Shown: positions 1 through 8,038, counted from the stretch's first letter. The stretch is DNA of 33,247 bases from Streptomyces beihaiensis (GCF_026274175.1 NZ_JAPHNL010000306.1:1-33247), one strand, 5' to 3'. Numbers and translations are program-made. Notes: generated by a model from the sequence alone, not told the origin.

Positions 1-96
1 CCGCCGAGGCCGCCGGGGCCACCGGGGCCACCGGGGCCGTCAGGCCCGTCAGGGCCACCGGGGCCGTCAGACCCGCCGAGGCCGCCGAGGCCGTCA
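1..96. repeat. imperfect 9-bp tandem repeat carrying in-frame stops
   Basis: About ten imperfect 9-bp units (ggccaccgg, ggccgtcag and ggccgccga types) fill the first 96 bases. On the minus strand the TGA that ends the neighbouring ATP-binding protein (94-96) is itself part of a unit, and TGA recurs in the same frame at 67-69, 49-51 and 40-42. Read through, the minus strand would give Gly-rich text and the plus strand collagen-like Gly-Pro-Pro text. I see no gene that uses it; it looks like a slippage-expanded intergenic repeat and may continue beyond the window edge. Confidence 0.7.
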
Positions 97-555
97 GCGG
101 GCCGAGACGGGGCCGCCGTTGCTCCCGTCGGCGCTCGCCACGGCCCACGGCAGGACGATCCAGACCGTCTTGCCGCCCTCCGGGGTCGGGGCCACCGAGA
201 GGCGGCCGCCGCACTCGGCCGTCAGGCAGCGGATGATCACCATCCCGCGGCCGTTGTCCTGCTGGACGGCCGCGGGAAGCCGCTTCGGATGACGCGGGTG
301 GCTGTCGGTGACGCCGATGCGCAGCCGCTCGTCGCGTTCGAGCTCCAGGTCGACGGTGAAGGTGGGCGACTGGCCGAGGGTGTGCTGCACCGCGTTGGTG
401 GCCAGTTCGGAGACGATCAGGCGGACCGTGTCCGCGGCCTCCGCGTCGCACGGCATGCCCCACTCGGCCAGCACCTCGGCGACGTACTTGCGTGCGGCGG
501 GGACCGAGGCCGGGTCGCTCGGCAGCGTGACGGATGCTTCCTGGTGATCTGCCAT
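94..555 (-). CDS. anti-sigma-factor-like ATP-binding protein (HATPase_c)
   Basis: 153-residue stand-alone GHKL ATPase of the RsbW/SpoIIAB-like type abundant in Streptomyces. Visible motifs are the N-box SELATNAVQH (residues 49-58), the D-box region GVTDSHP (81-87) and the G-box NGRGM (101-105), ending in a hydrophobic VWIVLPW strand. No sensor or membrane segment is present. Such proteins bind sigma factors or anti-anti-sigma factors, or act beside Scr1-type regulators; the target cannot be read from sequence. The ATG at 553-555 is chosen because the fold starts there and a purine-rich stretch (gggaaaggga) lies about 10 nt upstream. It is divergent from the XRE/DUF397 pair, the arrangement seen in whiJ-like clusters. 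The stop codon lies inside a tandem repeat. Confidence 0.88.
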   Translation of the reverse strand: MADHQEASVTLPSDPASVPAARKYVAEVLAEWGMPCDAEAADTVRLIVSELATNAVQHTLGQSPTFTVDLELERDERLRIGVTDSHPRHPKRLPAAVQQDNGRGMVIIRCLTAECGGRLSVAPTPEGGKTVWIVLPWAVASADGSNGGPVSAR

Positions 556-680
556 GGCGACGTCGTCCCTTTCCCGACGGGGTCGATCGTCCGACTCGTG
601 CGGATCACTGTCCCGCGACCCCGGCTGCTGCTGCGCGCCACACTGCCACGTGGCCGTGCCGCCTGGTGGCGAACCCTCAA

Positions 681-713
681 GATATGCATATATCTGTCGC
701 TCGAAGCGGTGAA
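681..713 (-). promoter_or_regulatory. AT-rich divergent promoter region with ATATGCATAT palindrome
   Basis: A 14-bp AT-rich island (681-694), very unusual in this GC-rich DNA, contains the perfect palindrome ATATGCATAT (682-691). On the minus strand TTCACC (708-713) is followed after 17 bp by TATGCA (685-690), a reasonable promoter for the ATP-binding protein gene. The palindrome covers that -10 box, so it may also be an operator, for example for the neighbouring XRE protein. This is inference from spacing only. Confidence 0.4.
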
Positions 714-790
714 CTCTGCGACGGTAGACCGTATTTGGGTGGGCGCACGCCGGTTCCCCTACCGTGGCCCGAGGAGCCCGAGGAGTCGCC

Positions 791-1696
791 ATGAAGTACG
801 GTCCCGCGGTACGCCGCCGCAAGCTCGGCGCCGAGCTGCGCGCGCTGCGTGTGCAGGCCGGGCTCACCAGCGGCGAGGCCGCGCGTCTCGTCGGCTGGCA
901 CCAGTCGAAGGTGAGCCGGATCGAGACCGGGCGCAGCGGCGTGAAGCCGACGGACGTACTGCTGCTGCTCGACGCGTTCGGCGCGACCGATCCGGAACTG
1001 CGTGAGCTGGTCGTGGCGTTGGCCGGCGGCGAGGACACGGGCGGCCGGCACTGGTGGCACGCGTACCGGGGACTCCTTCCCCCGTCGTACCGCGACTTCA
1101 TCAGCCTGGAGTCGCAGGCGTGCCGGATCCGGACCCTGGAGACCGGCGTGGTGCCGGGGCTGCTGCAGACGCCCGAGTACGCGCGCGCGGTCACGCGTTC
1201 GGTGCTCGCCGGGACGCCGGAGCGGCACATCGAGGCGCTGGTGGAGGTGCGGCTCGCGCGTCAGGACGTGCTGCGGGCACGGCCGCCGCTGCGGCTGAGC
1301 GCGGTGCTCGACGAGGCGGTGCTACGGCGCGAGGTGGGCGGGGACGGCGTGCTGCGGCGGCAGTTGGCGCACCTGGTCGAGGCGGCCCGCATGCCTCATG
1401 TGCGGATTCAGGTCCTGCCGTTCACGGCCGGGGGACACATCGGACTCACCGGCCCTTTCGTGGTGTTTTCCTTTCCGAACACAAGCGATCTGGATGTGGT
1501 TGTTCTCGACCATTTGACGAGTAGCCTCTATCTCGAGCGGAAAGAAGACCTCAAGGCGTACACCGACGCCTTCGACACACTCGTGCTCCACGCACTGTCA
1601 CCCGAGGACTCGCTGGAATTCATCGCTCAGGTCGCCGGTTCGACGAGGACGCCGACGCCCCGTCGCGTGCCGGCACCGCGTGAGGAGGCACCATGA
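791..1696 (+). CDS. XRE-family regulator with Scr1-type DUF5753 domain
   Basis: 301 residues. An N-terminal helix-turn-helix (about 12-64, with SGEAARLVGWHQSKVSRIE) is followed by the DUF5753/Scr1 domain (about 95-275), recognised by the segment LETGVVPGLLQTPEYARA near 116-133. This is the WhiJ-like regulator family, expanded in Streptomyces and linked to control of differentiation and antibiotic production. The ATG at 791 has AGGAG at 781-785; the longer in-frame start at 764 adds residues with no match to the family. Its stop overlaps the next start by 4 bp (ATGA), so it is probably coupled to the DUF397 gene. It likely binds the divergent promoter upstream. Confidence 0.92.
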   Translation: MKYGPAVRRRKLGAELRALRVQAGLTSGEAARLVGWHQSKVSRIETGRSGVKPTDVLLLLDAFGATDPELRELVVALAGGEDTGGRHWWHAYRGLLPPSYRDFISLESQACRIRTLETGVVPGLLQTPEYARAVTRSVLAGTPERHIEALVEVRLARQDVLRARPPLRLSAVLDEAVLRREVGGDGVLRRQLAHLVEAARMPHVRIQVLPFTAGGHIGLTGPFVVFSFPNTSDLDVVVLDHLTSSLYLERKEDLKAYTDAFDTLVLHALSPEDSLEFIAQVAGSTRTPTPRRVPAPREEAP

Positions 1697-1992
1697 CCGC
1701 ACTGCCTCGGCACATTCCGTCCCCGTCGTCCCTCTCCCCCTCCCCCACCTCCACTCCCCCCGTACCCGGCGCGGGCACCGTCACGTGCAGCGCCTCGCTC
1801 GGCGCCCGGCGCTGGCGGCGCAGCAGCCGCAGCACCGGAGCCAACAACTGTGTCGAGACGGCCCCCGTGGCCACGGGGGCCGAAGGGGACGCGGTCGGTC
1901 TGATGGCCGTGCGCGACTCCAAGAACGCCGGAGGGCCGGCCCTGCTGTTCGGCCCGCGCGCGTGGGAGGGCTTCGTCAGCGCCCTGCGGTGA
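1693..1992 (+). CDS. DUF397 domain protein, WhiJ-module partner
   Basis: 99 residues. The DUF397 core runs from about 36 to the end: RRWRRSS (39-45), the conserved NNCVE (51-55), then MAVRDSKNAGGPALLF (71-86) and WEGF (91-94). Residues 1-35 are a Ser/Pro-rich extension that DUF397 proteins usually lack; I see no better in-frame start. The gene overlaps the XRE gene by 4 bp. DUF397 proteins are small partners of Scr1-type XRE regulators and are thought to modulate them, perhaps as an antitoxin-like counterpart. The last 17 bp overlap the 3' end of the convergent bioF. Confidence 0.85.
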   Translation: MTALPRHIPSPSSLSPSPTSTPPVPGAGTVTCSASLGARRWRRSSRSTGANNCVETAPVATGAEGDAVGLMAVRDSKNAGGPALLFGPRAWEGFVSALR

Positions 1993-3142
1993 ACGCCCCG
2001 TCGGGCGCGGTCCGCACGATCACCCGTACGGCCTCGGCGAGTTCACGCTCGCCCAGGTCGGCGCGGGCGGTGAGGCGCAGCCGCGAGACGCCGTCGGGCA
2101 CGGACGGCGGCCGGAAACACCCCACGAAGAGCCCGGCCGCCCGGCAGTCGGCGGCCCAGCGCACGGCCTGTTCGGGCGAGGGGGCACGGACGGAGACGAC
2201 CGCGGCGTCCGGCCGTACCGCCGACAGGCCCTCGTCGGTGAGGAGGTGATGCAGCGCGGCGGCGACCTCGCGCGCGCGGGCGGCGCGTTCCGGCTCGCGG
2301 CGCAGGACGCGCAGCGCGGCCAGCGCGGCCCCGGCGGCGGCCGGGGCCAGGCCGGTGTCGAAGATGAACGTACGGGCCGCGTTGACCAGGTGCTCGATGA
2401 CCGGGGCCGGACCGAGCACGGCGCCGCCCTGGCTGCCCAGGGACTTGGAGAGCGTGACCGTGGCGACGACGTCGGGCGCGCCCGCGAGGCCGGCCGCGTG
2501 CACGGCGCCGCGTCCACCGTCGCCGAGCACTCCGAGGCCGTGCGCGTCGTCGACGAGCAGGCCCGCTCCCGACGCGCGGCAGGCGGCGGCCAGTTCGGCC
2601 AGGGGCGCCCGGTCGCCGTCGACGGAGAAGACCGTGTCGGAGACGACGACCGCCGGGCCCTCGTGCGTGTCGAGCGCCTTGCGTACGGATTCCGGGTCGG
2701 CGTGCGGCGCGACCAGCGTGGTGCCCCGGGCGAGGCGGCAGCCGTCGATCAAGGAGGCGTGGTTCGCCGCGTCGGAGACGATGAGCGAGCCGTGCGGGGC
2801 GAGCGCGGTGACGGCGGCCAGGTTGGCCGCGTACCCGGACGACAGGACGAGCGCGGACTCGGTGCCGCAGAACTCGGCGAGCTCTTGCTCGAGCCGGGTG
2901 TGCAGCTCGGTGGTGCCGGTCACGAGCCGGGAACCGGTGGCGCCGCCGCCCCAGCGCCGGGCCGCCTCGGCGGCCCCCGCGACGACCTCCGGGTGGCGGG
3001 TGAGCCCCAGGTAGTCGTTGCCCGCGAGGTCGAGCAGCGCGGACTCGGCGGGGCGCGGCCGCAGGGTGCGGACCAGACCGGCGCACTCCCGGGCGCGGCG
3101 CTGCCCGTCGATCCACGAGAACGCGGTGCTCTCTGCGGGCAT
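1976..3142 (-). CDS. bioF: 8-amino-7-oxononanoate synthase (BioF)
   Basis: 388 residues, the normal family length. A PLP-dependent alpha-oxoamine synthase: it condenses pimeloyl-thioester with L-alanine to 8-amino-7-oxononanoate, the first committed step of the biotin ring pathway, in the cytosol. Visible are SDTVFSVDGD (168-177), LLVDDAHGLGVLG (195-207) with the cofactor-binding Asp and His, and TLSKSLGSQGG (230-240) with the Schiff-base lysine at about 233. The ATG at 3140-3142 is preceded by GGAGGAG a few bases upstream. It is divergent from bioB-bioA-bioD and shares a 165-bp intergenic region with bioB, so all four genes could be controlled from one site. Confidence 0.96.
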   Translation of the reverse strand: MPAESTAFSWIDGQRRARECAGLVRTLRPRPAESALLDLAGNDYLGLTRHPEVVAGAAEAARRWGGGATGSRLVTGTTELHTRLEQELAEFCGTESALVLSSGYAANLAAVTALAPHGSLIVSDAANHASLIDGCRLARGTTLVAPHADPESVRKALDTHEGPAVVVSDTVFSVDGDRAPLAELAAACRASGAGLLVDDAHGLGVLGDGGRGAVHAAGLAGAPDVVATVTLSKSLGSQGGAVLGPAPVIEHLVNAARTFIFDTGLAPAAAGAALAALRVLRREPERAARAREVAAALHHLLTDEGLSAVRPDAAVVSVRAPSPEQAVRWAADCRAAGLFVGCFRPPSVPDGVSRLRLTARADLGERELAEAVRVIVRTAPDGAFTAGR

Positions 3143-3158
3143 GTCTCCTCCGGCCGGA

Positions 3159-3179
3159 CTGTTTGACGGGGGCTGTTTG
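3159..3179. promoter_or_regulatory. direct repeat CTGTTTG in bioF-bioB divergent region
   Basis: CTGTTTG occurs at 3159-3165 and again at 3173-3179, 14 bp apart, in the only intergenic space shared by bioF and bioB. The first copy overlaps a TTGACG (3163-3168) that could be a plus-strand -35, followed by TAGGTAATG. I could not see a BioQ-like TGAAC...GTTCA palindrome or a convincing -10. A candidate biotin-responsive site, nothing firmer. Confidence 0.25.
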
Positions 3180-3307
3180 TAGGTAATGCACAGACCTTAT
3201 CCGCCTCGCTACCAGGTCAGGATGTGGCGATACCCACACGTCGTTGCCCGTCCTTTGTACGAAGTCTCCTTTCGCGGGAGCCCGTCGATAGGACAGGATC
3301 AGACCCC

Positions 3308-4483
3308 ATGGACCTGCTGAACACGCTGGTGGACAAGGGGCTGCGGCGCGAGCTGCCGAGCCGTGAAGAGGCGCTCGCCGTCCTGGCGACGTCGGACGAC
3401 GACCTGCTCGACGTGGTGGCGGCGGCCGGCAAGGTGCGCCGTCAGTGGTTCGGGCGGCGGGTGAAGCTCAACTATCTGGTGAACCTCAAGTCGGGGCTGT
3501 GCCCGGAGGACTGCTCGTACTGCTCCCAGCGGCTCGGCTCGAAGGCGGAGATCCTCAAGTACACGTGGCTCAGGCCCGAGCAGGCGTCCGAGGCCGCGGC
3601 CGCCGGTGTGGCGGGCGGTGCCAAGCGGGTCTGCCTGGTGGCGAGCGGACGCGGTCCGACCGACAAGGACGTGGACCGGGTCGCGAAGACCATCGACGCG
3701 ATCAAGGCCGACAACGAGGACGTCGAGGTGTGCGCGTGCCTCGGCCTGCTCTCCGACGGACAGGCGGAGCGGCTGCGCGAGGCGGGCGCCGACGCGTACA
3801 ACCACAACCTGAACACGTCCGAGGCCACGTACGGCGACATCACCACGACGCACACCTACGCCGACCGTGTCGACACCGTGCACAAGGCGCACGCGGCGGG
3901 ACTCTCGGCGTGCTCCGGCCTGATCGCGGGCATGGGCGAGAGCGACGAGGACCTGGTCGACGTGGTCTTCGGGCTGCGAGAGCTCGACCCGGACTCGGTG
4001 CCGGTGAACTTCCTCATCCCGTTCGAGGGCACCCCCCTGGCCAAGGAGTGGAACCTCACCCCGCAGCGCTGCCTGCGCATTCTGGCGATGGTCCGGTTCG
4101 TCTGCCCGGACGTGGAGGTGCGGATCGCGGGCGGCCGCGAGGTGCATCTGCGCTCGATGCAGCCGCTGGCCCTGCACATCGCCAACTCGATCTTCCTGGG
4201 CGACTACCTGACCAGTGAGGGCCAGGCGGGCAAGGCCGACCTGGAGATGATCGCGGACGCCGGCTTCGAGGTCGAGGGCACCGACCAGGTGACCCTGCCC
4301 GGGCACCGGGGCGGCGGCGCGGGCTGCGGTTCCGGTGCCACCGACGGCTGTGGCCCGGGCGGGGTGTGCGGGTCTCACGAGAGCGGCGAGGCGGCGCAAG
4401 TCGCGGAGGGTGCCGAGGCCCGTACCGATCTCGTCGCCGTGCGCCGCCGGGGCGCGGGGACGGACCTGGCGCCCAATGCCTGA
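3308..4483 (+). CDS. bioB: biotin synthase (BioB), radical SAM
   Basis: 391 residues. Inserts sulfur into dethiobiotin, the last step of biotin synthesis. The radical-SAM cluster motif CPEDCSYC gives Cys 65, 69 and 72; YNHNLNTS and [13 protein letters not shown] follow, the latter with the Arg of the oxygen-tolerant [2Fe-2S] class. The family core (about 320-350 residues) ends near GHRGGG. Beyond it is an extra tail of about 50 residues with three cysteines (CGSGATDGC...VC). The ATG at 3308 matches the usual family start; a GTG at 3224 would add 28 residues without similarity. The stop overlaps the bioA start by 8 bp, so bioB, bioA and bioD form one operon. Confidence 0.96.
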   Translation: MDLLNTLVDKGLRRELPSREEALAVLATSDDDLLDVVAAAGKVRRQWFGRRVKLNYLVNLKSGLCPEDCSYCSQRLGSKAEILKYTWLRPEQASEAAAAGVAGGAKRVCLVASGRGPTDKDVDRVAKTIDAIKADNEDVEVCACLGLLSDGQAERLREAGADAYNHNLNTSEATYGDITTTHTYADRVDTVHKAHAAGLSACSGLIAGMGESDEDLVDVVFGLRELDPDSVPVNFLIPFEGTPLAKEWNLTPQRCLRILAMVRFVCPDVEVRIAGGREVHLRSMQPLALHIANSIFLGDYLTSEGQAGKADLEMIADAGFEVEGTDQVTLPGHRGGGAGCGSGATDGCGPGGVCGSHESGEAAQVAEGAEARTDLVAVRRRGAGTDLAPNA

Positions 4484-5771
4484 CACGCACCACATGCCGG
4501 ACGCGCGCGTCGAGGAGTTGCTCGCGCTCGACCGGCAGCACGTCTGGCACCCGTACGGCCCCATGCCCGGCCGGCGGGAGCCGCTGCTCGTCGAGTCGGC
4601 GGCCGGGGTGCGTCTGCGGGTGGCCGGGCACGGAGAGCTCGTGGACGGCATGTCGTCGTGGTGGTCGGCGATCCATGGCTACAACCACCCGGCGCTGAAC
4701 GAGGCGGCGCGCGGCCAGCTCGACCGGATGAGCCATGTGATGTTCGGCGGGCTCACGCACGAGCCCGCCGTCGAACTCACGCGGCGCCTTGTCGACATGT
4801 CGCCGGACGGCCTTGAGCACGTCTTCCTCGCCGACTCCGGTTCGGTGTCGGTCGAGGTGGCCCTGAAGATGTGCCTGCAGTACTGGCGCTCGCTCGGCCG
4901 CCCCGAGAAGCGGCGGATGCTGACCTGGCGCGGCGGCTACCACGGCGACACCTGGCATCCGATGGCCGTGTGCGACCCCGAGGGCGGGATGCACGAGCTG
5001 TGGTCGGGCGCGCTGCCCCGGCAGGTCTTCGCGGACGCGCCGCCGTCCTCGTACGAGGAGGAGTACGCACGGCACCTGAGCGACCTGATCGAGCGGCACG
5101 CCCACGAGGTGGCCGCGGTGATCGTGGAACCGGTGGTGCAGGGCGCCGGCGGGATGCGTTTTCACTCCCCCACGTATCTGAGGGTGCTGCGGGAGGCGTG
5201 CGACGCGCACGACGTGCTGCTGGTGTTCGACGAGATCGCCACGGGCTTCGGCCGTACGGGTGCGCTGTTCGCGGCCGACCACGCGGCGGTGACGCCCGAT
5301 GTGATGTGCGTGGGCAAGGCGCTGACCGGCGGCTATCTGACGTCGGCGGCGACCCTGTGCACGTCCCGCGTGGCCGAGGGGATCTCACGCGGCGAGGTGC
5401 CGGTGCTCGCGCACGGCCCGACGTTCATGGGCAATCCGCTGGCCGCCGCCGTCGCGTGTGCCTCGATCGATCTGCTGCTCGGCCAGGACTGGCGGGCGGA
5501 GGTCAAGCGGATCGAGGCGGGGCTGCGTACGGGCCTTTCGGAGGCGAAGTCGTTGCCTGGCGTCCGGGACGTGCGGGTGCTCGGCGCGATCGGTGTCGTG
5601 CAGCTCGACCACCCGATCGACATGGCCGCGGCGACGCGGGCCGCGGTCGCGGAGGGCGTGTGGCTGCGGCCGTTCCGCGACATGGTGTACACGATGCCGC
5701 CGTACATCACCGGCGACGACGATCTGGCCCGCATCGCGCGCGCGGTGTGCGCGGCCGCACGGGAGGGATGA
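4476..5771 (+). CDS. bioA: adenosylmethionine-8-amino-7-oxononanoate aminotransferase (BioA)
   Basis: 431 residues, class III aminotransferase that makes 7,8-diaminononanoate using SAM as amino donor. Visible are [13 protein letters not shown] (60-72), [14 protein letters not shown] (119-132), [11 protein letters not shown] (153-163), the PLP-binding Asp in [14 protein letters not shown] (249-262), the catalytic lysine in VGKALTGGY (279-287, K281) and HGPTFMGNP (313-321). The ATG at 4476 lies inside the 3' end of bioB (8-bp overlap), with GGGGACGGA upstream; an ATG at 4494 is the alternative. The stop is 6 bp from the bioD start. Confidence 0.96.
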   Translation: MPDTHHMPDARVEELLALDRQHVWHPYGPMPGRREPLLVESAAGVRLRVAGHGELVDGMSSWWSAIHGYNHPALNEAARGQLDRMSHVMFGGLTHEPAVELTRRLVDMSPDGLEHVFLADSGSVSVEVALKMCLQYWRSLGRPEKRRMLTWRGGYHGDTWHPMAVCDPEGGMHELWSGALPRQVFADAPPSSYEEEYARHLSDLIERHAHEVAAVIVEPVVQGAGGMRFHSPTYLRVLREACDAHDVLLVFDEIATGFGRTGALFAADHAAVTPDVMCVGKALTGGYLTSAATLCTSRVAEGISRGEVPVLAHGPTFMGNPLAAAVACASIDLLLGQDWRAEVKRIEAGLRTGLSEAKSLPGVRDVRVLGAIGVVQLDHPIDMAAATRAAVAEGVWLRPFRDMVYTMPPYITGDDDLARIARAVCAAAREG

Positions 5772-5777
5772 GCCGCG

Positions 5778-6509
5778 GTGGACGTACTGATCGTGTCCGG
5801 GACCGGGACCGAGATCGGCAAGACGGTGACGACGGCCGCGGTGGCCGCCGCCGCGGTACGGCAGGGGCGCTCGGTCGCCGTCCTCAAGCCCGCGCAGACC
5901 GGGGTCGCGCCCGGGGAGAGCGGTGATGTCGACGAGGTGGCGCGGCTCGCCGGTGACCGGGTGACCCCGGTCGAGCTGGCCCGCTTTCCGGAGCCGCTCG
6001 CGCCCGCGACGGCCGCGGCCAGGGCGGGGCTCGTACCGGTGCGTCCCGACGAGGTGGCCGAGGCGGCGCGGAAGCTGTCGGCCTCGCACGACCTCGTGCT
6101 GGTGGAGGGCGCGGGCGGGCTGCTGGTGCACCTCGACGCCGACGGTGCGACGCTCGCCGACGTGGCGCTGCTGCTCGACGCGCCGGTCCTGGTGGTGGCC
6201 GCCGCCGGGCTCGGCACGCTCAATTCCGTCCAGCTGACGGCCGAGGCGCTGCGTGCGCGGGGCCTGCGGCAGGCGGGCGTGCTGATCGGCAGCTGGCCGG
6301 ACGCGCCGGGGCTCGCGGAGCGGTGCAACGTCGCGGACCTGCCCGTGGTGGCCAAGGCCCCGTTGCTCGGCGCGGTTCCCGCGGGCGCGGGTCGCCTCGC
6401 CCCCGGGGCCTTCCGCGCCGCGGCCGGTGAGTGGCTGGCCCCGCGGCTGGGCGGGGTGTGGGACGCGGAGCGGTTCGCGCGACAGGAGCGGGCGCCGGGG
6501 TTCGCGTGA
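5778..6509 (+). CDS. bioD: dethiobiotin synthetase (BioD)
   Basis: 243 residues. ATP-dependent carboxylation and ring closure of 7,8-diaminononanoate to dethiobiotin. The P-loop GTGTEIGKT sits at 8-16, KPAQTG follows near 40, and VEGAGGLLV is the Mg-binding switch segment. The GTG start at 5778, 6 bp after the bioA stop, has GGGAGGG in the bioA 3' end as ribosome binding site. With bioF, bioB and bioA it completes the late biotin pathway. No bioC, bioH, bioW or bioI is present, so pimelate formation must be encoded elsewhere. Confidence 0.95.
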   Translation: MDVLIVSGTGTEIGKTVTTAAVAAAAVRQGRSVAVLKPAQTGVAPGESGDVDEVARLAGDRVTPVELARFPEPLAPATAAARAGLVPVRPDEVAEAARKLSASHDLVLVEGAGGLLVHLDADGATLADVALLLDAPVLVVAAAGLGTLNSVQLTAEALRARGLRQAGVLIGSWPDAPGLAERCNVADLPVVAKAPLLGAVPAGAGRLAPGAFRAAAGEWLAPRLGGVWDAERFARQERAPGFA

Positions 6510-6617
6510 TCGCGGCACGGCGGCCCGGAGCGGGGAACCTGACGCCTGGGTGGTCGTCGGCCGGGCGGTCTCGGTGAACAATCGACTCAGGCAGTCGGCC
6601 CCGAGAAGGAGGCTCCC

Positions 6618-7313
6618 ATGGCGGTGCGTCCCCGGAAGATCGGCAGGAGCGCGGCGGGGCGGCCGTCGCGCGAGGCCGTGCACCATCCCCTGTTCGCCCG
6701 GTTCTACGCGGCGCAGAGCGTGCGCGCCGAGCCGTACATGGCATCCGTGCGCAGGGAACTGCTCGCCGGCGTGGCGGGGCGGGTCCTGGAGGTCGGGGCG
6801 GGCAACGGTCTGAACTTCGCGCACTATCCGGGCACGGTCTCCGAGGTCGTGGCCATCGAGCCGGAGCGGGTGCTGCGGCTGCGGGCCCGGGAGACGGCGC
6901 AGCGGGCGCAGGTGCCGGTGGACGTCGTGCCCGGCGTGGCGGAGGCGCTGCCCGTCAAGAGCGAGGCGTTCGACGCGGTCGTGCTCTGCGTCGTGCTGTG
7001 CAGCGTGCGTGACGTGGCCCGGTCCCTCGCGGAGGTGCGGCGGGTCCTGCGGCCGGGCGGCGAGGTCCGCTTCTTCGAGCATGTGCGGGCCCCGGGCCGC
7101 GGCATGCGGGCGGTGCAGTCCTGCGTCGACCACACGGTGTGGCCGCGGCTGTTCGGCGGCTGCCACTCGGGGCGGGACGCGTTGGGCGCGCTGCGGGCGG
7201 CGGAGTTCGAACTGGGCGCCTACCGGGAGCTGTTGATGCCGGAGAAAGGGCCGCGCCTTCCGGTGTCGTACTGCGTGCTCGGCACGGCCAGGAGACCGGT
7301 GGCGGACGAGTAG
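6618..7313 (+). CDS. class I SAM-dependent methyltransferase
   Basis: 231 residues with a strong ribosome binding site (AAGGAGG, 6607-6613) before the ATG. SAM-binding motif I is VLEVGAGNG (57-65), with the acidic ribose ligand at the end of VVAIEPE (77-83). FDAVVLCVVLCSV and the post-I motif VLRPGGEVRFFEH follow. The layout matches the UbiE/METTL7-like methyltransferase_11 group. The substrate is unknown. It stands alone between bioD and the convergent toxin gene, 108 bp after bioD, so it probably has its own promoter. Confidence 0.85.
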   Translation: MAVRPRKIGRSAAGRPSREAVHHPLFARFYAAQSVRAEPYMASVRRELLAGVAGRVLEVGAGNGLNFAHYPGTVSEVVAIEPERVLRLRARETAQRAQVPVDVVPGVAEALPVKSEAFDAVVLCVVLCSVRDVARSLAEVRRVLRPGGEVRFFEHVRAPGRGMRAVQSCVDHTVWPRLFGGCHSGRDALGALRAAEFELGAYRELLMPEKGPRLPVSYCVLGTARRPVADE

Positions 7314-7353
7314 TCGGCGCACGGCGGGCGTGCGGCATGCGGGGAGAGCGACG

Positions 7354-7800
7354 TCACCGGCTCCACTTGCGCAGTTCCTTCTCGATGTCGTGGATGCTCG
7401 CGTGACCGCCCTTCACCAGGCGCGCCAGCTCGCGGACCTGTTCCGGTGAGATGACGACCTTCAGGCCGCAGGCGACGAGGTAGGCATAGGCCACCGCGGA
7501 GGCGAACATCGCGTTGGAGCGCTCAAGAGCCGGTACATGGATCAGGAGTTGGAGCAGGGCTGCCGCGCGCGCGTGCGGTGTGTGGTAGACGGGGACGTCG
7601 AATATCTCCGCGTCGTGCCGGGCGACGGCGGCGACCAGGGCGCCCCAGTCGGTGACCTGCGGGTCACCGGGTGTCTTCTGTTCGGCGACCATGAGCAACC
7701 AGGCGAGGTCGACGGGGACGCGCGGTGGCTCGGGCGGGTGCGGCGAGTTCGGCGGAGTGGGTGGGTTCGGCGGGTTCGGCGGGTTCGGTGGTTCACTCAA
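7354..7800 (-). CDS. Fic/Doc-like toxin with proline-repeat N-terminus
   Basis: 148 residues. The body (from VPVDLAWLLMVAE, about residue 28) matches the short Streptomyces proteins labelled Fic-family toxin component. In the position of the Fic loop (canonical HPFx[D/E]GNxR) it has HVPALERSNAMF, so only the histidine is convincing and the phosphate-binding Gly-Asn-Arg set is missing. Residues 3-25 are a repeat of Pro-Pro-Asn type with seven diprolines, encoded by a 9-bp repeat. The start is TTG at 7798-7800, overlapping the antitoxin stop by 8 bp; no ATG or GTG precedes the conserved body. Translation is presumably coupled to the antitoxin and slowed by the prolines (inference). Confidence 0.72.
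   Translation of the reverse strand: MSEPPNPPNPPNPPTPPNSPHPPEPPRVPVDLAWLLMVAEQKTPGDPQVTDWGALVAAVARHDAEIFDVPVYHTPHARAAALLQLLIHVPALERSNAMFASAVAYAYLVACGLKVVISPEQVRELARLVKGGHASIHDIEKELRKWSR
7747..7793. repeat. 9-bp tandem repeat (GTTCGGCGG type) in the toxin gene
   Basis: Four to five copies of GTTCGGCGG/GTTCGGTGG, some interrupted, encode the Pro-Pro-Asn repeats at the N-terminus of the Fic-like protein. The unit length keeps the reading frame, so copy number can change without a frameshift. Confidence 0.75.
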
Positions 7801-8032
7801 CGGGACGGCGCCGGCCTTCCCGGTCCGCCCCGAACTCCTGGGCGAACACGGTCTCGTACTGCTTCATGAAGTCGGCCGCGGCGTCGACGAACGTCTGGCC
7901 CAGCTCGCCCAGGTCGCGCCGGACGAGTTCCTCGATGTACCGGTTCACGCTCATGCCGCTGGCGAGCGCGCGCTCACGGGCCGCGCGGGCGGTGTCCTCG
8001 TCCACCCGCACGTTCAGCTGGGTCTTCGCCAT
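7793..8032 (-). CDS. ribbon-helix-helix antitoxin
   Basis: 79 residues. The N-terminus (AKTQLNVRVDEDTARAARER) is the beta-strand and first helix of a ribbon-helix-helix DNA-binding domain, followed by SVNRYIEELVRRDL; the C-terminal half (about 45-79) is acidic and helical and would neutralise the toxin. It is the promoter-proximal gene and overlaps the toxin by 8 bp. The ATG at 8030-8032 has no clear Shine-Dalgarno site but lies 6 nt after a good -10 box, so the mRNA may be leaderless. It likely binds the inverted repeat just upstream and represses its own operon. Confidence 0.82.
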   Translation of the reverse strand: MAKTQLNVRVDEDTARAARERALASGMSVNRYIEELVRRDLGELGQTFVDAAADFMKQYETVFAQEFGADREGRRRPVE

Positions 8033-8038
8033 GCTCTC

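Noticed and set aside
1-96. Collagen-like protein fragment on the plus strand
   Set aside because: The Gly-Pro-Pro reading comes only from the 9-bp repeat, and its frame continues antisense into the ATP-binding gene without protein-like sequence.
289-1005. Long plus-strand frame across the ATP-binding protein gene and XRE start
   Set aside because: Arg/Gly/Ala-rich, antisense or out of frame to well-supported genes; high-GC shadow frame.
7314-7353. Possible terminator between methyltransferase and toxin
   Set aside because: Only a 5-bp CGCAC/GTGCG stem; too weak to support.
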